From positions 1-28,747 of the forward strand of contig JAEOTK010000129.1 in NCBI GenBank assembly GCA_016839875.1: DNA of 28,747 nt, given 5' to 3'. Below the pieces are notes generated by a model, which saw only the letters and a program-made list of their open reading frames with translations, did not search any database and was not told where the DNA came from. The stretch is from Candidatus Heimdallarchaeota archaeon. GTDB taxonomy: Archaea; Asgardarchaeota; Heimdallarchaeia; Heimdallarchaeales; Heimdallarchaeaceae. Made by a program: the position numbers and the translations under genes. This document shows positions 7,775 to 14,738 of this stretch, piece by piece; the stretch's first letter is position 1, and every line of letters begins with the position of its first letter.

Positions 7775-8734
7775 ATGTTAACAGTAATGAGAGAAAAACA
7801 GAAACAAGAAATCGAAATGTTTCTAGAAAAAGCTCAAGAATTCTACTACAATGGTAATTTGGAGAAAGCTATTGAATTATTAGAAAAAGGTGAACCTATT
7901 ATTCAAGAAGAAGGTTTTGAAGAACACCTTAAAATTCAATTTTATCTATTTTATAGCGAGGTTCTTGTTGTTGCAGTCCTCATGGAAAACAAGAGTTTTG
8001 GTTTAGCAGCAGAGAAACTACAAATTTGTGAGACACTTATACAAGATAAACAATCATTAGAAAGTGCAAGATTAAATATACAATATGCAATAGCTTGGGA
8101 TTATAAACAAATTTCACATCCAGAAGAAAAAATTGAAAATCTAAACATATCAATCGATCATATTATTAAAGCAATAGAGATATTAGATGTAGTTAAGAAC
8201 ACTAAATACCTTAGCATGGCTTATTTCTATCGTGGTTTATTTTTTGAGAGAGGGAAGCTATTTGAAGAAGCAAGTCAATGGTATAATAATTCATATCATC
8301 TAGCGAAAAATACGAGCAACCCTGTGGAAATGTCCTTTGCAGGAAGACATCTAGGATTTCTAGAAATGAGAAATGGAAATCTAGAAGAAGCTGAGAAATT
8401 TCTTGTTGAATCATTGAAACTTAGGGATGACGTGGGATTCATAATTGGTGTTCCTTTTTCGATTCTTAGTCTTGGTGACTTACATATACGAAAGAAAGAA
8501 TATCAAAAAGCTATGGAGTACTATAGGTCAGGATATGAAGCAGCGTTAAAAATTGGAAATATAATTACCCAAGCGATTGGATCTATTTCGATTGGTAGAA
8601 CCTATATACGATTAGATCAGTTCCAGAAAGCTGTTCCATATTTGGAGAGAGGTATAGAAATAGCAGAAAAAATAAACAAACAAGACCTAGTATCATGGGG
8701 TAGGAAAACATTAGAAACCAAGAGTGTTGATTAA
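7775..8734 (+). CDS. Tetratricopeptide repeat protein
   Basis: A 319-residue all-helical TPR solenoid, probably cytoplasmic and a protein-interaction scaffold. TPR-like units are visible throughout, for example FYYNGNLEKAIELLEKG near residue 24, GNLEEAEKFLVESLKLRDD, KKEYQKAMEYYRSGYEAALKIG, and LDQFQKAVPYLERGIEIAEK near the C-terminus, with the A/G-x3-Y/F-x3-A pattern. No extra enzymatic or DNA-binding domain is seen. Arrays like this occur alone or fused to regulators; here it is alone. Either the ATG at 7775 or the one at 7787 could be the start. No partner is identifiable from the neighbourhood. Confidence 0.8.
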   Translation: MLTVMREKQKQEIEMFLEKAQEFYYNGNLEKAIELLEKGEPIIQEEGFEEHLKIQFYLFYSEVLVVAVLMENKSFGLAAEKLQICETLIQDKQSLESARLNIQYAIAWDYKQISHPEEKIENLNISIDHIIKAIEILDVVKNTKYLSMAYFYRGLFFERGKLFEEASQWYNNSYHLAKNTSNPVEMSFAGRHLGFLEMRNGNLEEAEKFLVESLKLRDDVGFIIGVPFSILSLGDLHIRKKEYQKAMEYYRSGYEAALKIGNIITQAIGSISIGRTYIRLDQFQKAVPYLERGIEIAEKINKQDLVSWGRKTLETKSVD

Positions 8735-8822
8735 ATACAACATGGACAAGAGATAACTAAGAAATATTCGAGGGAAAACTGCTAGATAAATTTTCTTCAA
8801 GAATGAGGAAGGGATTTGCAAA

Positions 8823-8835
8823 GGTATAAATAAAG
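8823..8835 (+). promoter_or_regulatory. TATA box of the flavodoxin-like gene pair
   Basis: GGTATAAATAAAG, close to consensus, is centred about 26 bases before the ATG at 8855. The mRNA is probably leaderless. Confidence 0.55.
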
Positions 8836-8854
8836 ACTGATTACAAAAAAACCT

Positions 8855-9433
8855 ATGAGTTATCTAATTCTCAATGGGATGTGTAAAGATGATTCTTTCA
8901 CCCCCAAGGTTGAGAAGATTGTTTCTGAAGAATTCAATAAAAGAAACATCAAAGGAGAAACAATCGTTCTTCATGAACACGAAATAAAACCTTGTCTTGG
9001 CTGTTTCAAATGCTGGGTTCAAACTCCTGGTATTTGCATAATTAATGATCATGCTAGAGAAGTAGCAAAGAAAAATATTCAATCTGATAATGTAATCTAT
9101 CTTACCCCAATTACCTATGGTGGTTATTCAGCTGATTTGAAAAAAGCTTTAGATAGAGGGATTAGCTTGATTTCTCCCTTCTTTCGAATACATCATGATG
9201 AAATTCATCATGAAACAAGATATGATAAGTATCCTAATGTATGTGTTTTAGGTATTCTAGAAAAATCAGATCCTGAACAAGAGGAAATATTCACAGATCT
9301 AGCAAATAGAAATGTTCTCAATAATTGCGCCCCAAAGCACAGTTCTCAGATAATCTACCATTCTATGGATGAAAAGGAAATTAGAAGAAAAATAGTAGAG
9401 GGCATAAATGATTTAGGTGATGATAATGTCTAA
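8855..9433 (+). CDS. Flavodoxin-fold NAD(P)H-dependent FMN reductase-like protein with four-cysteine motif
   Basis: FMN-binding flavodoxin-like protein of the NADPH-dependent FMN reductase / iron-sulfur flavoprotein group (192 residues). The compact motif C47-x2-C50-x2-C53-x7-C61 (in CLGCFKCW...GIC) is typical of members that may carry a [4Fe-4S] cluster, although related enzymes conserve some of these cysteines without one. YLTPITYGGYSADLKKALDR (about residues 94-113) is the FMN/isoalloxazine loop and dimer helix. It overlaps the next gene, also a flavodoxin-fold protein, by 8 bases, so the two are translationally coupled and may work together. The start is supported by a strong TATA box. 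The physiological donor and acceptor are unknown. Confidence 0.8.
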   Translation: MSYLILNGMCKDDSFTPKVEKIVSEEFNKRNIKGETIVLHEHEIKPCLGCFKCWVQTPGICIINDHAREVAKKNIQSDNVIYLTPITYGGYSADLKKALDRGISLISPFFRIHHDEIHHETRYDKYPNVCVLGILEKSDPEQEEIFTDLANRNVLNNCAPKHSSQIIYHSMDEKEIRRKIVEGINDLGDDNV

Positions 9434-10154
9434 ACAAGTAACTATTCTGATGTGCAGCCCCCGAATGGAGAAAAGTGCTTCACATTCTTTAGCAAAAGAA
9501 TTTACCAAAAGGTTTGCAGAGGATAAATTCACAATTAATCAATTTAAAATCTATCATACTCTTAAGGACGAGGACAGAATAGAAGAAATGATTGAAGTAG
9601 TTGATAAGAGTGATATTCTAATAATTTCTTCTCCGCTGTATATAGACTGTGCCCCATATATGACTATCAGATTAATGAATCTAGTTTCTGATAAAGTTAA
9701 AGAAGGTAAAATTAGCGAAAAAAAGAGATTGCTTTTTGCAATTTCTTGTGCAGGATATCTTGAATATTACCACAATAAAGTGGCATTAAGAATCTATAAA
9801 CAATTTGCAAAGAAAAATGGTTTCACTTGGTCTGGAGGATTACCAATTGGAGCTGCAGGTACATTTGTAGCATATCCAGTATCTGAACTGGTGAAAATGA
9901 ATGAAAGTTTGCCAGATGATGACTGGAGAAAAGAATACTATTGTAAACCTGCAATTATACTTGATAAAATAATGCAGATTGCAGTCGCCTATCTATCCAA
10001 AGGTGAGGTTGTTCCTAAAGAAGAATTAGAGAAATTACATTTTGTCTCAATGCCTTTAGAAGCTTATGTTGAGGGGGGAAACAAAAACTGGATGGGATGG
10101 GCAGAACAACTAGGAACAGTAGATAAGTTGAGAGATAAACCCTATGAAAAATAA
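9426..10154 (+). CDS. Flavodoxin-fold NAD(P)H oxidoreductase-like protein, second of an overlapping pair
   Basis: A 242-residue protein with an N-terminal flavodoxin-like fold. CSPRMEKSASHSLAKEF near residues 10-26 is the phosphate-binding loop, and ILIISSPLYIDCAPYMTIRL near 66-85 is the flavin loop. Unlike its neighbour it has no Cx2Cx2C motif. GTG at 9417 and ATG at 9420 are also in frame, but the ATG at 9426 lets AGGTGAT (9415-9421) serve as ribosome binding site, and overlaps the previous stop by 8 bases. The C-terminal 80 residues (from about 165) extend beyond a minimal flavodoxin and are of unknown role. Probable function: flavin-dependent reduction, perhaps partnered with the upstream protein. 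Confidence 0.75.
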   Translation: MSKQVTILMCSPRMEKSASHSLAKEFTKRFAEDKFTINQFKIYHTLKDEDRIEEMIEVVDKSDILIISSPLYIDCAPYMTIRLMNLVSDKVKEGKISEKKRLLFAISCAGYLEYYHNKVALRIYKQFAKKNGFTWSGGLPIGAAGTFVAYPVSELVKMNESLPDDDWRKEYYCKPAIILDKIMQIAVAYLSKGEVVPKEELEKLHFVSMPLEAYVEGGNKNWMGWAEQLGTVDKLRDKPYEK

Positions 10155-10178
10155 TACTTTGATGTAATAACAATCACG

Positions 10179-10187
10179 TATTTAAAC
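10179..10187 (+). promoter_or_regulatory. TATA-like promoter of the GNAT gene
   Basis: TATTTAAAC is centred about 32 bases before the ATG at 10215. Confidence 0.4.
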
Positions 10188-10214
10188 AAAACTAACAAAT
10201 TATCTGCGAAGATA

Positions 10215-10826
10215 ATGGATGCAGAAAAGTTAATTGAATTAAATCTTGAACTCGAAAATGACATTGATGAAAATGGAGATTTAGTTCCTTTTGAGGCGAA
10301 TAAAGATTGTCTTCTATATGTCAGCAAACATGTAAGCGGGTTTTCAATTTATTTCAATCATACAGTTCCATCATCTATTCGGGAGAAATTGAAAAAAATA
10401 GAACCAGAAATTTTAATTCAAGATATTGAAACTGCAAAAGGAATTTTTAGTGAATTTATTCCATGTAAAAAAATGACTACATTCGTAAGTTGTTATTTTA
10501 CTTGTACACCTTCACCAGATGAATTTCCAGATGTTGTTCAAGAAAAGGAGATATTTGTTATTAAGAAAGACAACAAAAAAGTAAGCTCTGCGTGGGCTCA
10601 AGAAGAAAATGACAGAGCGATTGAACTAGCTGTAGAAACATTACCAGAATACCAAAAAAGAGGTTACGGTAGACAGGTAGTTGCAGCTTGTGTTCATAAA
10701 GCTATAACAGAAGGAAAAGTTGCATTCTATAGTTATGTTGCAGATAATATAGGATCAGCTGCTCTGGCAAAGAACTTGGGCGTAGTTCAATATGCAGAGA
10801 GTACAGCGTTCTCATCTGATCAATAG
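10215..10826 (+). CDS. GNAT family N-acetyltransferase
   Basis: Acetyl-CoA-dependent N-acyltransferase (203 residues). The C-terminal half is the GNAT fold: SSAWAQEENDRAIELAVET forms the central strands, QKRGYGRQV (Gln147 to Val155) is the acetyl-CoA pyrophosphate loop Q/RxxGxG/A, and the SYVADNIGSAALAKNLG segment is the C-terminal motif B region. The N-terminal 110 residues are less conserved and may form a substrate-recognition subdomain. The start at ATG 10215 has a TATA-like box about 32 bases upstream. The substrate, small molecule or protein, is not determinable. No operon is evident. Confidence 0.82.
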   Translation: MDAEKLIELNLELENDIDENGDLVPFEANKDCLLYVSKHVSGFSIYFNHTVPSSIREKLKKIEPEILIQDIETAKGIFSEFIPCKKMTTFVSCYFTCTPSPDEFPDVVQEKEIFVIKKDNKKVSSAWAQEENDRAIELAVETLPEYQKRGYGRQVVAACVHKAITEGKVAFYSYVADNIGSAALAKNLGVVQYAESTAFSSDQ

Positions 10827-10897
10827 ATGTTTTTCCAACCTGTTTCTAGTATCAATTTATAAGTGTGCGATTTACACATGAAAGAGAGGAGATTCAA

Positions 10898-11263
10898 ATG
10901 AAAGTAGGTATGGTTCAAATAAATGTCCCTGATCTAACTAAAGCAATTGAATGGTATACTAAGAAACTAGGATTTGAGTTATCAAAGGAACATTACTATC
11001 CACCAGTAGCTGTTGATTTAGTAAATGATGGAATTAGATTACTTCTGTATAAAGCAGAAAAAGAAACCAAAATTGATTACCCAAAACAAGCACAATCTGT
11101 AATTATTTTTGAATCTGACAATCTTGTAGATGAAATGAAGAGTATGAAAGAAAAAGGAGTAAACTTAATTCACGAGGAACCAATCCAATTCCCTGCAGGA
11201 ATCTTTACTGCCTTTCGAGATCCCTTTGGAAATGTTCATGAGATTGTTGAATTTAACAAATAA
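10898..11263 (+). CDS. VOC family protein (glyoxalase/bleomycin-resistance fold)
   Basis: A 121-residue vicinal oxygen chelate fold protein with two beta-alpha-beta-beta-beta modules. QINVPDLTKAIEWYTKKLGFEL opens module 1, and AFRDPFGNVHEIVEFNK closes module 2 with the usual DPxGN and terminal Glu. The position that usually holds the first metal-binding His at the domain start is Gln here (MVQINV), so metal binding may be altered. The frame extends up to a GTG at 10865, but GAGAGGA six bases before the ATG at 10898, together with the domain boundary, fixes the start there. The membrane protease gene follows after 30 bases and may be co-transcribed. The reaction is unknown. Confidence 0.8.
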   Translation: MKVGMVQINVPDLTKAIEWYTKKLGFELSKEHYYPPVAVDLVNDGIRLLLYKAEKETKIDYPKQAQSVIIFESDNLVDEMKSMKEKGVNLIHEEPIQFPAGIFTAFRDPFGNVHEIVEFNK

Positions 11264-11293
11264 TTCAAAATAGATTCATAGAGGGTTGAGAAT

Positions 11294-12202
11294 ATGTCAG
11301 AACAAGTAGAAGAAAAGAAATCTATGAGTCAGAAACTCATTAAATCAGATGTTTTACCAATACTCATTTTCTTTTTCTTAACTTATGTTATATTCTGGGG
11401 TGGTGGATATTTACTATTTTTTATATTCGGTGATATGAGTTTAATAATAAATTTCAGCAGTTTCATGGGAGTATTATATTATCTTATTGCTCTGATTCCC
11501 GCTTTTGGTCCTTTCATAGCAGCTTTGATTGTAACAGGCATTTTCGAAAAGAAGGAAGGACTAAAGAAATTTTCTAAACGTTTGGTGAAGTTTAAGGTGA
11601 AAGTTCATTGGTATGTGATAGCAGTTTTAATACCAGTAGTTACATATTTGTTACTCAAAGTCCTCAGATATATTAGCAATTTACCATCGTCAACTCCATT
11701 CATGGAACAGAATGCATGGAATTTAGGGGTACTTCTATCTCTCAATATAGTTTTTTCTGGTATAGCAGAAGAACCAGGTTGGCGAAACTATGCTGTTCCA
11801 AAACTAAACCGAATCTTTAATCCTTTAGTTACAAGTTGTATAGTTGGTGTAACATGGGCATGCTGGCATCTCACATTTTATATCTCAGGCGATAGATCCT
11901 GGTCACAATTTCCACAATTTGTATTTACAGTAGTAATGCTGTCTATTATCTATACGTGGTTGTATATTCAAACAGAAAGTATACCTATAGTTGCTCTATT
12001 TCACATTGTACATAACTTCTCGGTATTCTTATTTCTAGATGTAGAAGTCACTTTCTGGAGTGGTGGAGTTGTTGTTTATGCTTTTATCGTTTGTATCATA
12101 GTAATTCTATATGGACCAACTTTGAAAACGAGAAGAACATTCATGAAGAAACCATCTCAAGATGTAGAGGAACAGGAAATCGTTCAAGATCAAATAGAAT
12201 AA
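11294..12202 (+). CDS. CPBP family intramembrane metalloprotease (CAAX prenyl protease/bacteriocin-processing type)
   Basis: Polytopic membrane protein of 302 residues with about eight hydrophobic segments and the three CPBP (ABI/Rce1-like) motifs: Glu159-Glu160-x3-Arg164 in AEEPGWRNY, His192 in WACWHL, and His237 with Asn241 in ALFHIVHN. These residues bind the catalytic metal or water in Rce1-type glutamate proteases. Both termini are hydrophilic and the tail is acidic. GAGGG upstream of the ATG is a plausible ribosome binding site. The gene lies 30 bases after the VOC gene on the same strand. Bacterial and archaeal members process or degrade membrane peptides; the target here is unknown. 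Confidence 0.85.
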   Translation: MSEQVEEKKSMSQKLIKSDVLPILIFFFLTYVIFWGGGYLLFFIFGDMSLIINFSSFMGVLYYLIALIPAFGPFIAALIVTGIFEKKEGLKKFSKRLVKFKVKVHWYVIAVLIPVVTYLLLKVLRYISNLPSSTPFMEQNAWNLGVLLSLNIVFSGIAEEPGWRNYAVPKLNRIFNPLVTSCIVGVTWACWHLTFYISGDRSWSQFPQFVFTVVMLSIIYTWLYIQTESIPIVALFHIVHNFSVFLFLDVEVTFWSGGVVVYAFIVCIIVILYGPTLKTRRTFMKKPSQDVEEQEIVQDQIE

Positions 12203-12267
12203 GTACTGTGTGTTTGTTTAGAATATCTACACTAAATCAGTTAACATCCTTTCTCTCTCAAAATCAA

Positions 12268-12279
12268 AGTTATAAATAG
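12268..12279 (+). promoter_or_regulatory. TATA-like promoter of the methyltransferase gene
   Basis: AGTTATAAATAG is centred about 35 bases before the ATG at 12309. Confidence 0.45.
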
Positions 12280-12308
12280 AAAGCAACAGCTTATTGATTG
12301 TGTAATAA

Positions 12309-13142
12309 ATGCTAATAGATTCATTTGAAGTTACAAAAATACTTGAAGCTCATAGAAAAAGAAAGAAATCCATTAAAATCCATTTGAATCTTGGCATAAC
12401 TGAAACTGAAGTTTTTCTCAAAGGTGACAAAATAGAGATTGGTGATTTCGTTTACAATCTTCGTACTATGAACAAACTTGCGAAAGATCAATCAATTTTT
12501 GAATTAGCACAAAAACCAATCAAAATAGCTTTTTTTGATCAAAGATATTATAAGCTAGAACCGATTAAAGATTCAGCTCCCACTATAGAGATTGATGGTA
12601 TCAGGATGCATAGAACCAAACATCTAGCACCATTAGAAGACGCACAGCAAAAAATAAAGTGGATAGGAATAACTAAGGGAGAATCTGTTCTAGATATCTG
12701 TACGGGGTTGGGATATACTGCAATTGAATCATATAAGATTGGAGCAAATGTAATAACAATTGAAAAAGATCCGAATGTTATTGAAATTGCAGAAAAAAAT
12801 CCTTTCTCAGCGAAATTATTTGAGGGCATAAAAAATAAAGAAATCGAGCTAATCTTGGAAGATGCAACCTTGTCTGCAAAATCATTTAAGGATGAGAATT
12901 TTGATGCAATCCTTCATGATCCCCCTAGATTCTCATTAGCAGGAGAGCTATACTCTGAAGTATTCTATAAGGAATTGATTAGAATTCTTCGAAAAGGAGG
13001 AAGATTGTTGCATTATGTAGGGAGTCCTGGTTCCAAATATCGAGGTAAGGATTTTGTTAAAGGAGTTCAAAGAAGATTAATGGAAGTTGGATTCAGAACA
13101 AAAAGAACTCCAGATGGCGAAAGTATTCTGGCTTACAAGTAA
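12309..13142 (+). CDS. Archaeal SAM-dependent methyltransferase, COG2521-like
   Basis: Class I Rossmann-fold methyltransferase of 277 residues. The N-terminal 120 residues form a substrate-recognition or accessory region. Motif I is VLDICTGLGYTA (residues 127-138), the acidic SAM-ribose residue is Glu152 in VITIEKDP, and motif IV is HDPPRFSLAGELYS (203-216). The DPPR tetrad recalls the D/N-PP-Y/F/R motif of enzymes acting on exocyclic amino groups. The overall layout matches the predicted archaeal methyltransferase group COG2521, recognised from pattern only. The substrate (RNA, DNA or protein) is not established here. The next gene starts 35 bases downstream, so limited co-transcription with the trio is possible. 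Confidence 0.8.
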   Translation: MLIDSFEVTKILEAHRKRKKSIKIHLNLGITETEVFLKGDKIEIGDFVYNLRTMNKLAKDQSIFELAQKPIKIAFFDQRYYKLEPIKDSAPTIEIDGIRMHRTKHLAPLEDAQQKIKWIGITKGESVLDICTGLGYTAIESYKIGANVITIEKDPNVIEIAEKNPFSAKLFEGIKNKEIELILEDATLSAKSFKDENFDAILHDPPRFSLAGELYSEVFYKELIRILRKGGRLLHYVGSPGSKYRGKDFVKGVQRRLMEVGFRTKRTPDGESILAYK

Positions 13143-13145
13143 ATC

Positions 13146-13154
13146 AATTTATTA
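13146..13154 (+). promoter_or_regulatory. Possible TATA-like box of the isochorismatase-flavoprotein-radical SAM trio
   Basis: AATTTATTA lies 28 bases before the ATG at 13178. AAGGAG at 13154-13159 is too far from the ATG to be a convincing ribosome binding site. Confidence 0.3.
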
Positions 13155-13177
13155 AGGAGTATTATTTAGTTTAAGTG

Positions 13178-13828
13178 ATGGAAAAGAAGCATTACTTCTC
13201 TCTAACTAATCGTAAAGAGAAAATAGAAAAATGGTTAACTATAAGCAGAGAAAGTAAATCGCATTTGCCATTTACTCTAAATTTAGATGATGCAGCTCTT
13301 CTAGTTCTAGATATGCAAGACTATTTTCTGAATCGTGATTCTCATGCTCATATTCCATCTGCAGGTACGATAATCCCAACTATCCAGAAACTAATATCTT
13401 TTATGAAAGATAAAGCAAGACCAATCATTTTTACTAAACACATTTCGAGTGATAGATCAGATGATTTAATGTTAAAATGGTGGAAAGATAATATCACAAA
13501 AGAGAACGAGTTATCGGAAATCACATCTTTTATTGATACAGATAAAGGGATTACAATTATAAAAGACAAATATAGTGCTTTTTCCAGTCCTGAGTTTACA
13601 AAAGTGATCAAGGAATCTTCTATTAAACAGTTAATCATAACAGGTGTAATGACACATCTATGTTGTGAGACAACAGCAAGAGATGCATTCATTAATGGTT
13701 TTGAGGTTTTCTTTGTTGTAGATGGTACTGCTACATATAACGAAGAGTTACATGAAGGTACAATTAGAGCTATTTCACATGGTTTTGGAGTCTGTCTTTC
13801 TTCAGAGGAGATACTAAATGAAAAATAG
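13178..13828 (+). CDS. Isochorismatase-family cysteine hydrolase
   Basis: Cysteine hydrolase of the isochorismatase/nicotinamidase superfamily (216 residues, cytoplasmic). The catalytic triad positions are visible: Asp45 in LLVLDMQDYF, Lys131 in IIKDKYSAF and Cys162 in GVMTHLCCETTAR, with the preceding cis-peptide region intact. The second Cys (163) replaces the more common Val. An N-terminal extension of about 35 residues precedes the core. The ATG at 13178 is preferred over the GTG at 13175. It overlaps the TrxR-like gene by 11 bases, so the two are translationally coupled. The superfamily includes nicotinamidases, ureido/amide hydrolases and isochorismatases; Zn-ligand residues typical of nicotinamidase are not obvious. 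The function is probably amide or ester hydrolysis in the trio's pathway. Confidence 0.83.
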   Translation: MEKKHYFSLTNRKEKIEKWLTISRESKSHLPFTLNLDDAALLVLDMQDYFLNRDSHAHIPSAGTIIPTIQKLISFMKDKARPIIFTKHISSDRSDDLMLKWWKDNITKENELSEITSFIDTDKGITIIKDKYSAFSSPEFTKVIKESSIKQLIITGVMTHLCCETTARDAFINGFEVFFVVDGTATYNEELHEGTIRAISHGFGVCLSSEEILNEK

Positions 13829-14738
13829 GAAAGAAGTAAAAGTTGCATTAATAGGTGGAGGACCTGCTTGTGCAACAGCTGCAATTCAGCTTATGCGTTC
13901 AGGCCATCAAGTTACGATAATTGCAAAAGAGATTGGTGGTACAATACGAAATGCCAATCTTATTGAAAATTTAATTGGTTTTCCTGATGGAATAAAGGGT
14001 TGGGAATTCGTTAATTTAATAAAAACTCAACTTCTAAACAATAATATCCCTTACATAAGTGAAATCGTAGAATCAGTAGAGCATGAAGAATCAAAATATT
14101 TGATTAAAACATCACAATCTGAAATTCAAGCTGAATATCTTATAATCGGAACAGGATCAATTCCTAAGAAATTAGAGATTAAAGGTGAGGATGAAGTTCT
14201 CCAAGAAAATAAATTATTCTATGACATATACGATGGAAAACAACTCACAAAAGATAAATCTATTTTGATTATTGGAAGTGGTGATGTGGCATATGATTAT
14301 GCTATGAATCTACGTAGTACAGCTAAGAGCATATCCATTATTCAGAGGACTAGCTCAACAAAAAGTCTTCCACTACTTCAGGAAAGGGTGGAAAAGGAAG
14401 ACAAGATCAGGATACTGAAGAACAGAGAACCTGTTGAAATAATCCTTCAGGAAGAGGAAGTAATTCTCCTTACTAAAATGGAGAACAAGATATTTCCAAT
14501 TGAAGCTGATTTAATTATAGTTGCAGTTGGTAGAGTACCGAATATACAATTTTTATCTCAAGAGTTGAGAGCTGAATACGAAGAAACCTTAGAAGGAACT
14601 AAACTATATTTTGTAGGGGACGCTAAAAAAGGAAACTACAGACAGGTTTCAATAGCAATGGGGGATGGAATGAAGGCAGCAATGGAAATAAATAAAAGAC
14701 TGTCATTGGAGGGAGATACTAATGGAACTCATAGCTAA
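13818..14738 (+). CDS. Thioredoxin reductase-like FAD/NAD(P)H oxidoreductase lacking the CxxC pair
   Basis: Two-dinucleotide-binding-domain flavoprotein of 306 residues, with the size and order of low-molecular-weight thioredoxin reductase. FAD motif GGGPACATAA spans about residues 13-22, the IIGTGSIPKK ATG-like motif about 109-118, NAD(P)H motif IIGSGDVAYDYA about 151-162, and the terminal FAD motif FVGDAKKGNYRQVSIAMGDG is near the C-terminus. The redox-active CxxC of thioredoxin reductase, normally followed by Asp-Gly, reads Tyr135-Asp-Ile-Tyr138 before DG. It therefore cannot pass electrons through a disulfide, and may act as an NAD(P)H:ferredoxin/flavodoxin-type reductase or oxidase. It overlaps the gene before by 11 bases and the radical SAM gene after by 17 bases. 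The partner is inferred, not shown. Confidence 0.83.
   Translation: MKNRKEVKVALIGGGPACATAAIQLMRSGHQVTIIAKEIGGTIRNANLIENLIGFPDGIKGWEFVNLIKTQLLNNNIPYISEIVESVEHEESKYLIKTSQSEIQAEYLIIGTGSIPKKLEIKGEDEVLQENKLFYDIYDGKQLTKDKSILIIGSGDVAYDYAMNLRSTAKSISIIQRTSSTKSLPLLQERVEKEDKIRILKNREPVEIILQEEEVILLTKMENKIFPIEADLIIVAVGRVPNIQFLSQELRAEYEETLEGTKLYFVGDAKKGNYRQVSIAMGDGMKAAMEINKRLSLEGDTNGTHS

Noticed and set aside
12091..12279. Small plus-strand frame overlapping the end of the CPBP protease
   Set aside because: Out-of-frame shadow of the protease gene running into the intergenic region, with no signals.
13348..13884. Minus-strand open frame of 178 codons opposite the isochorismatase gene
   Set aside because: No recognisable domain, and the opposite strand encodes a complete enzyme with all catalytic residues.
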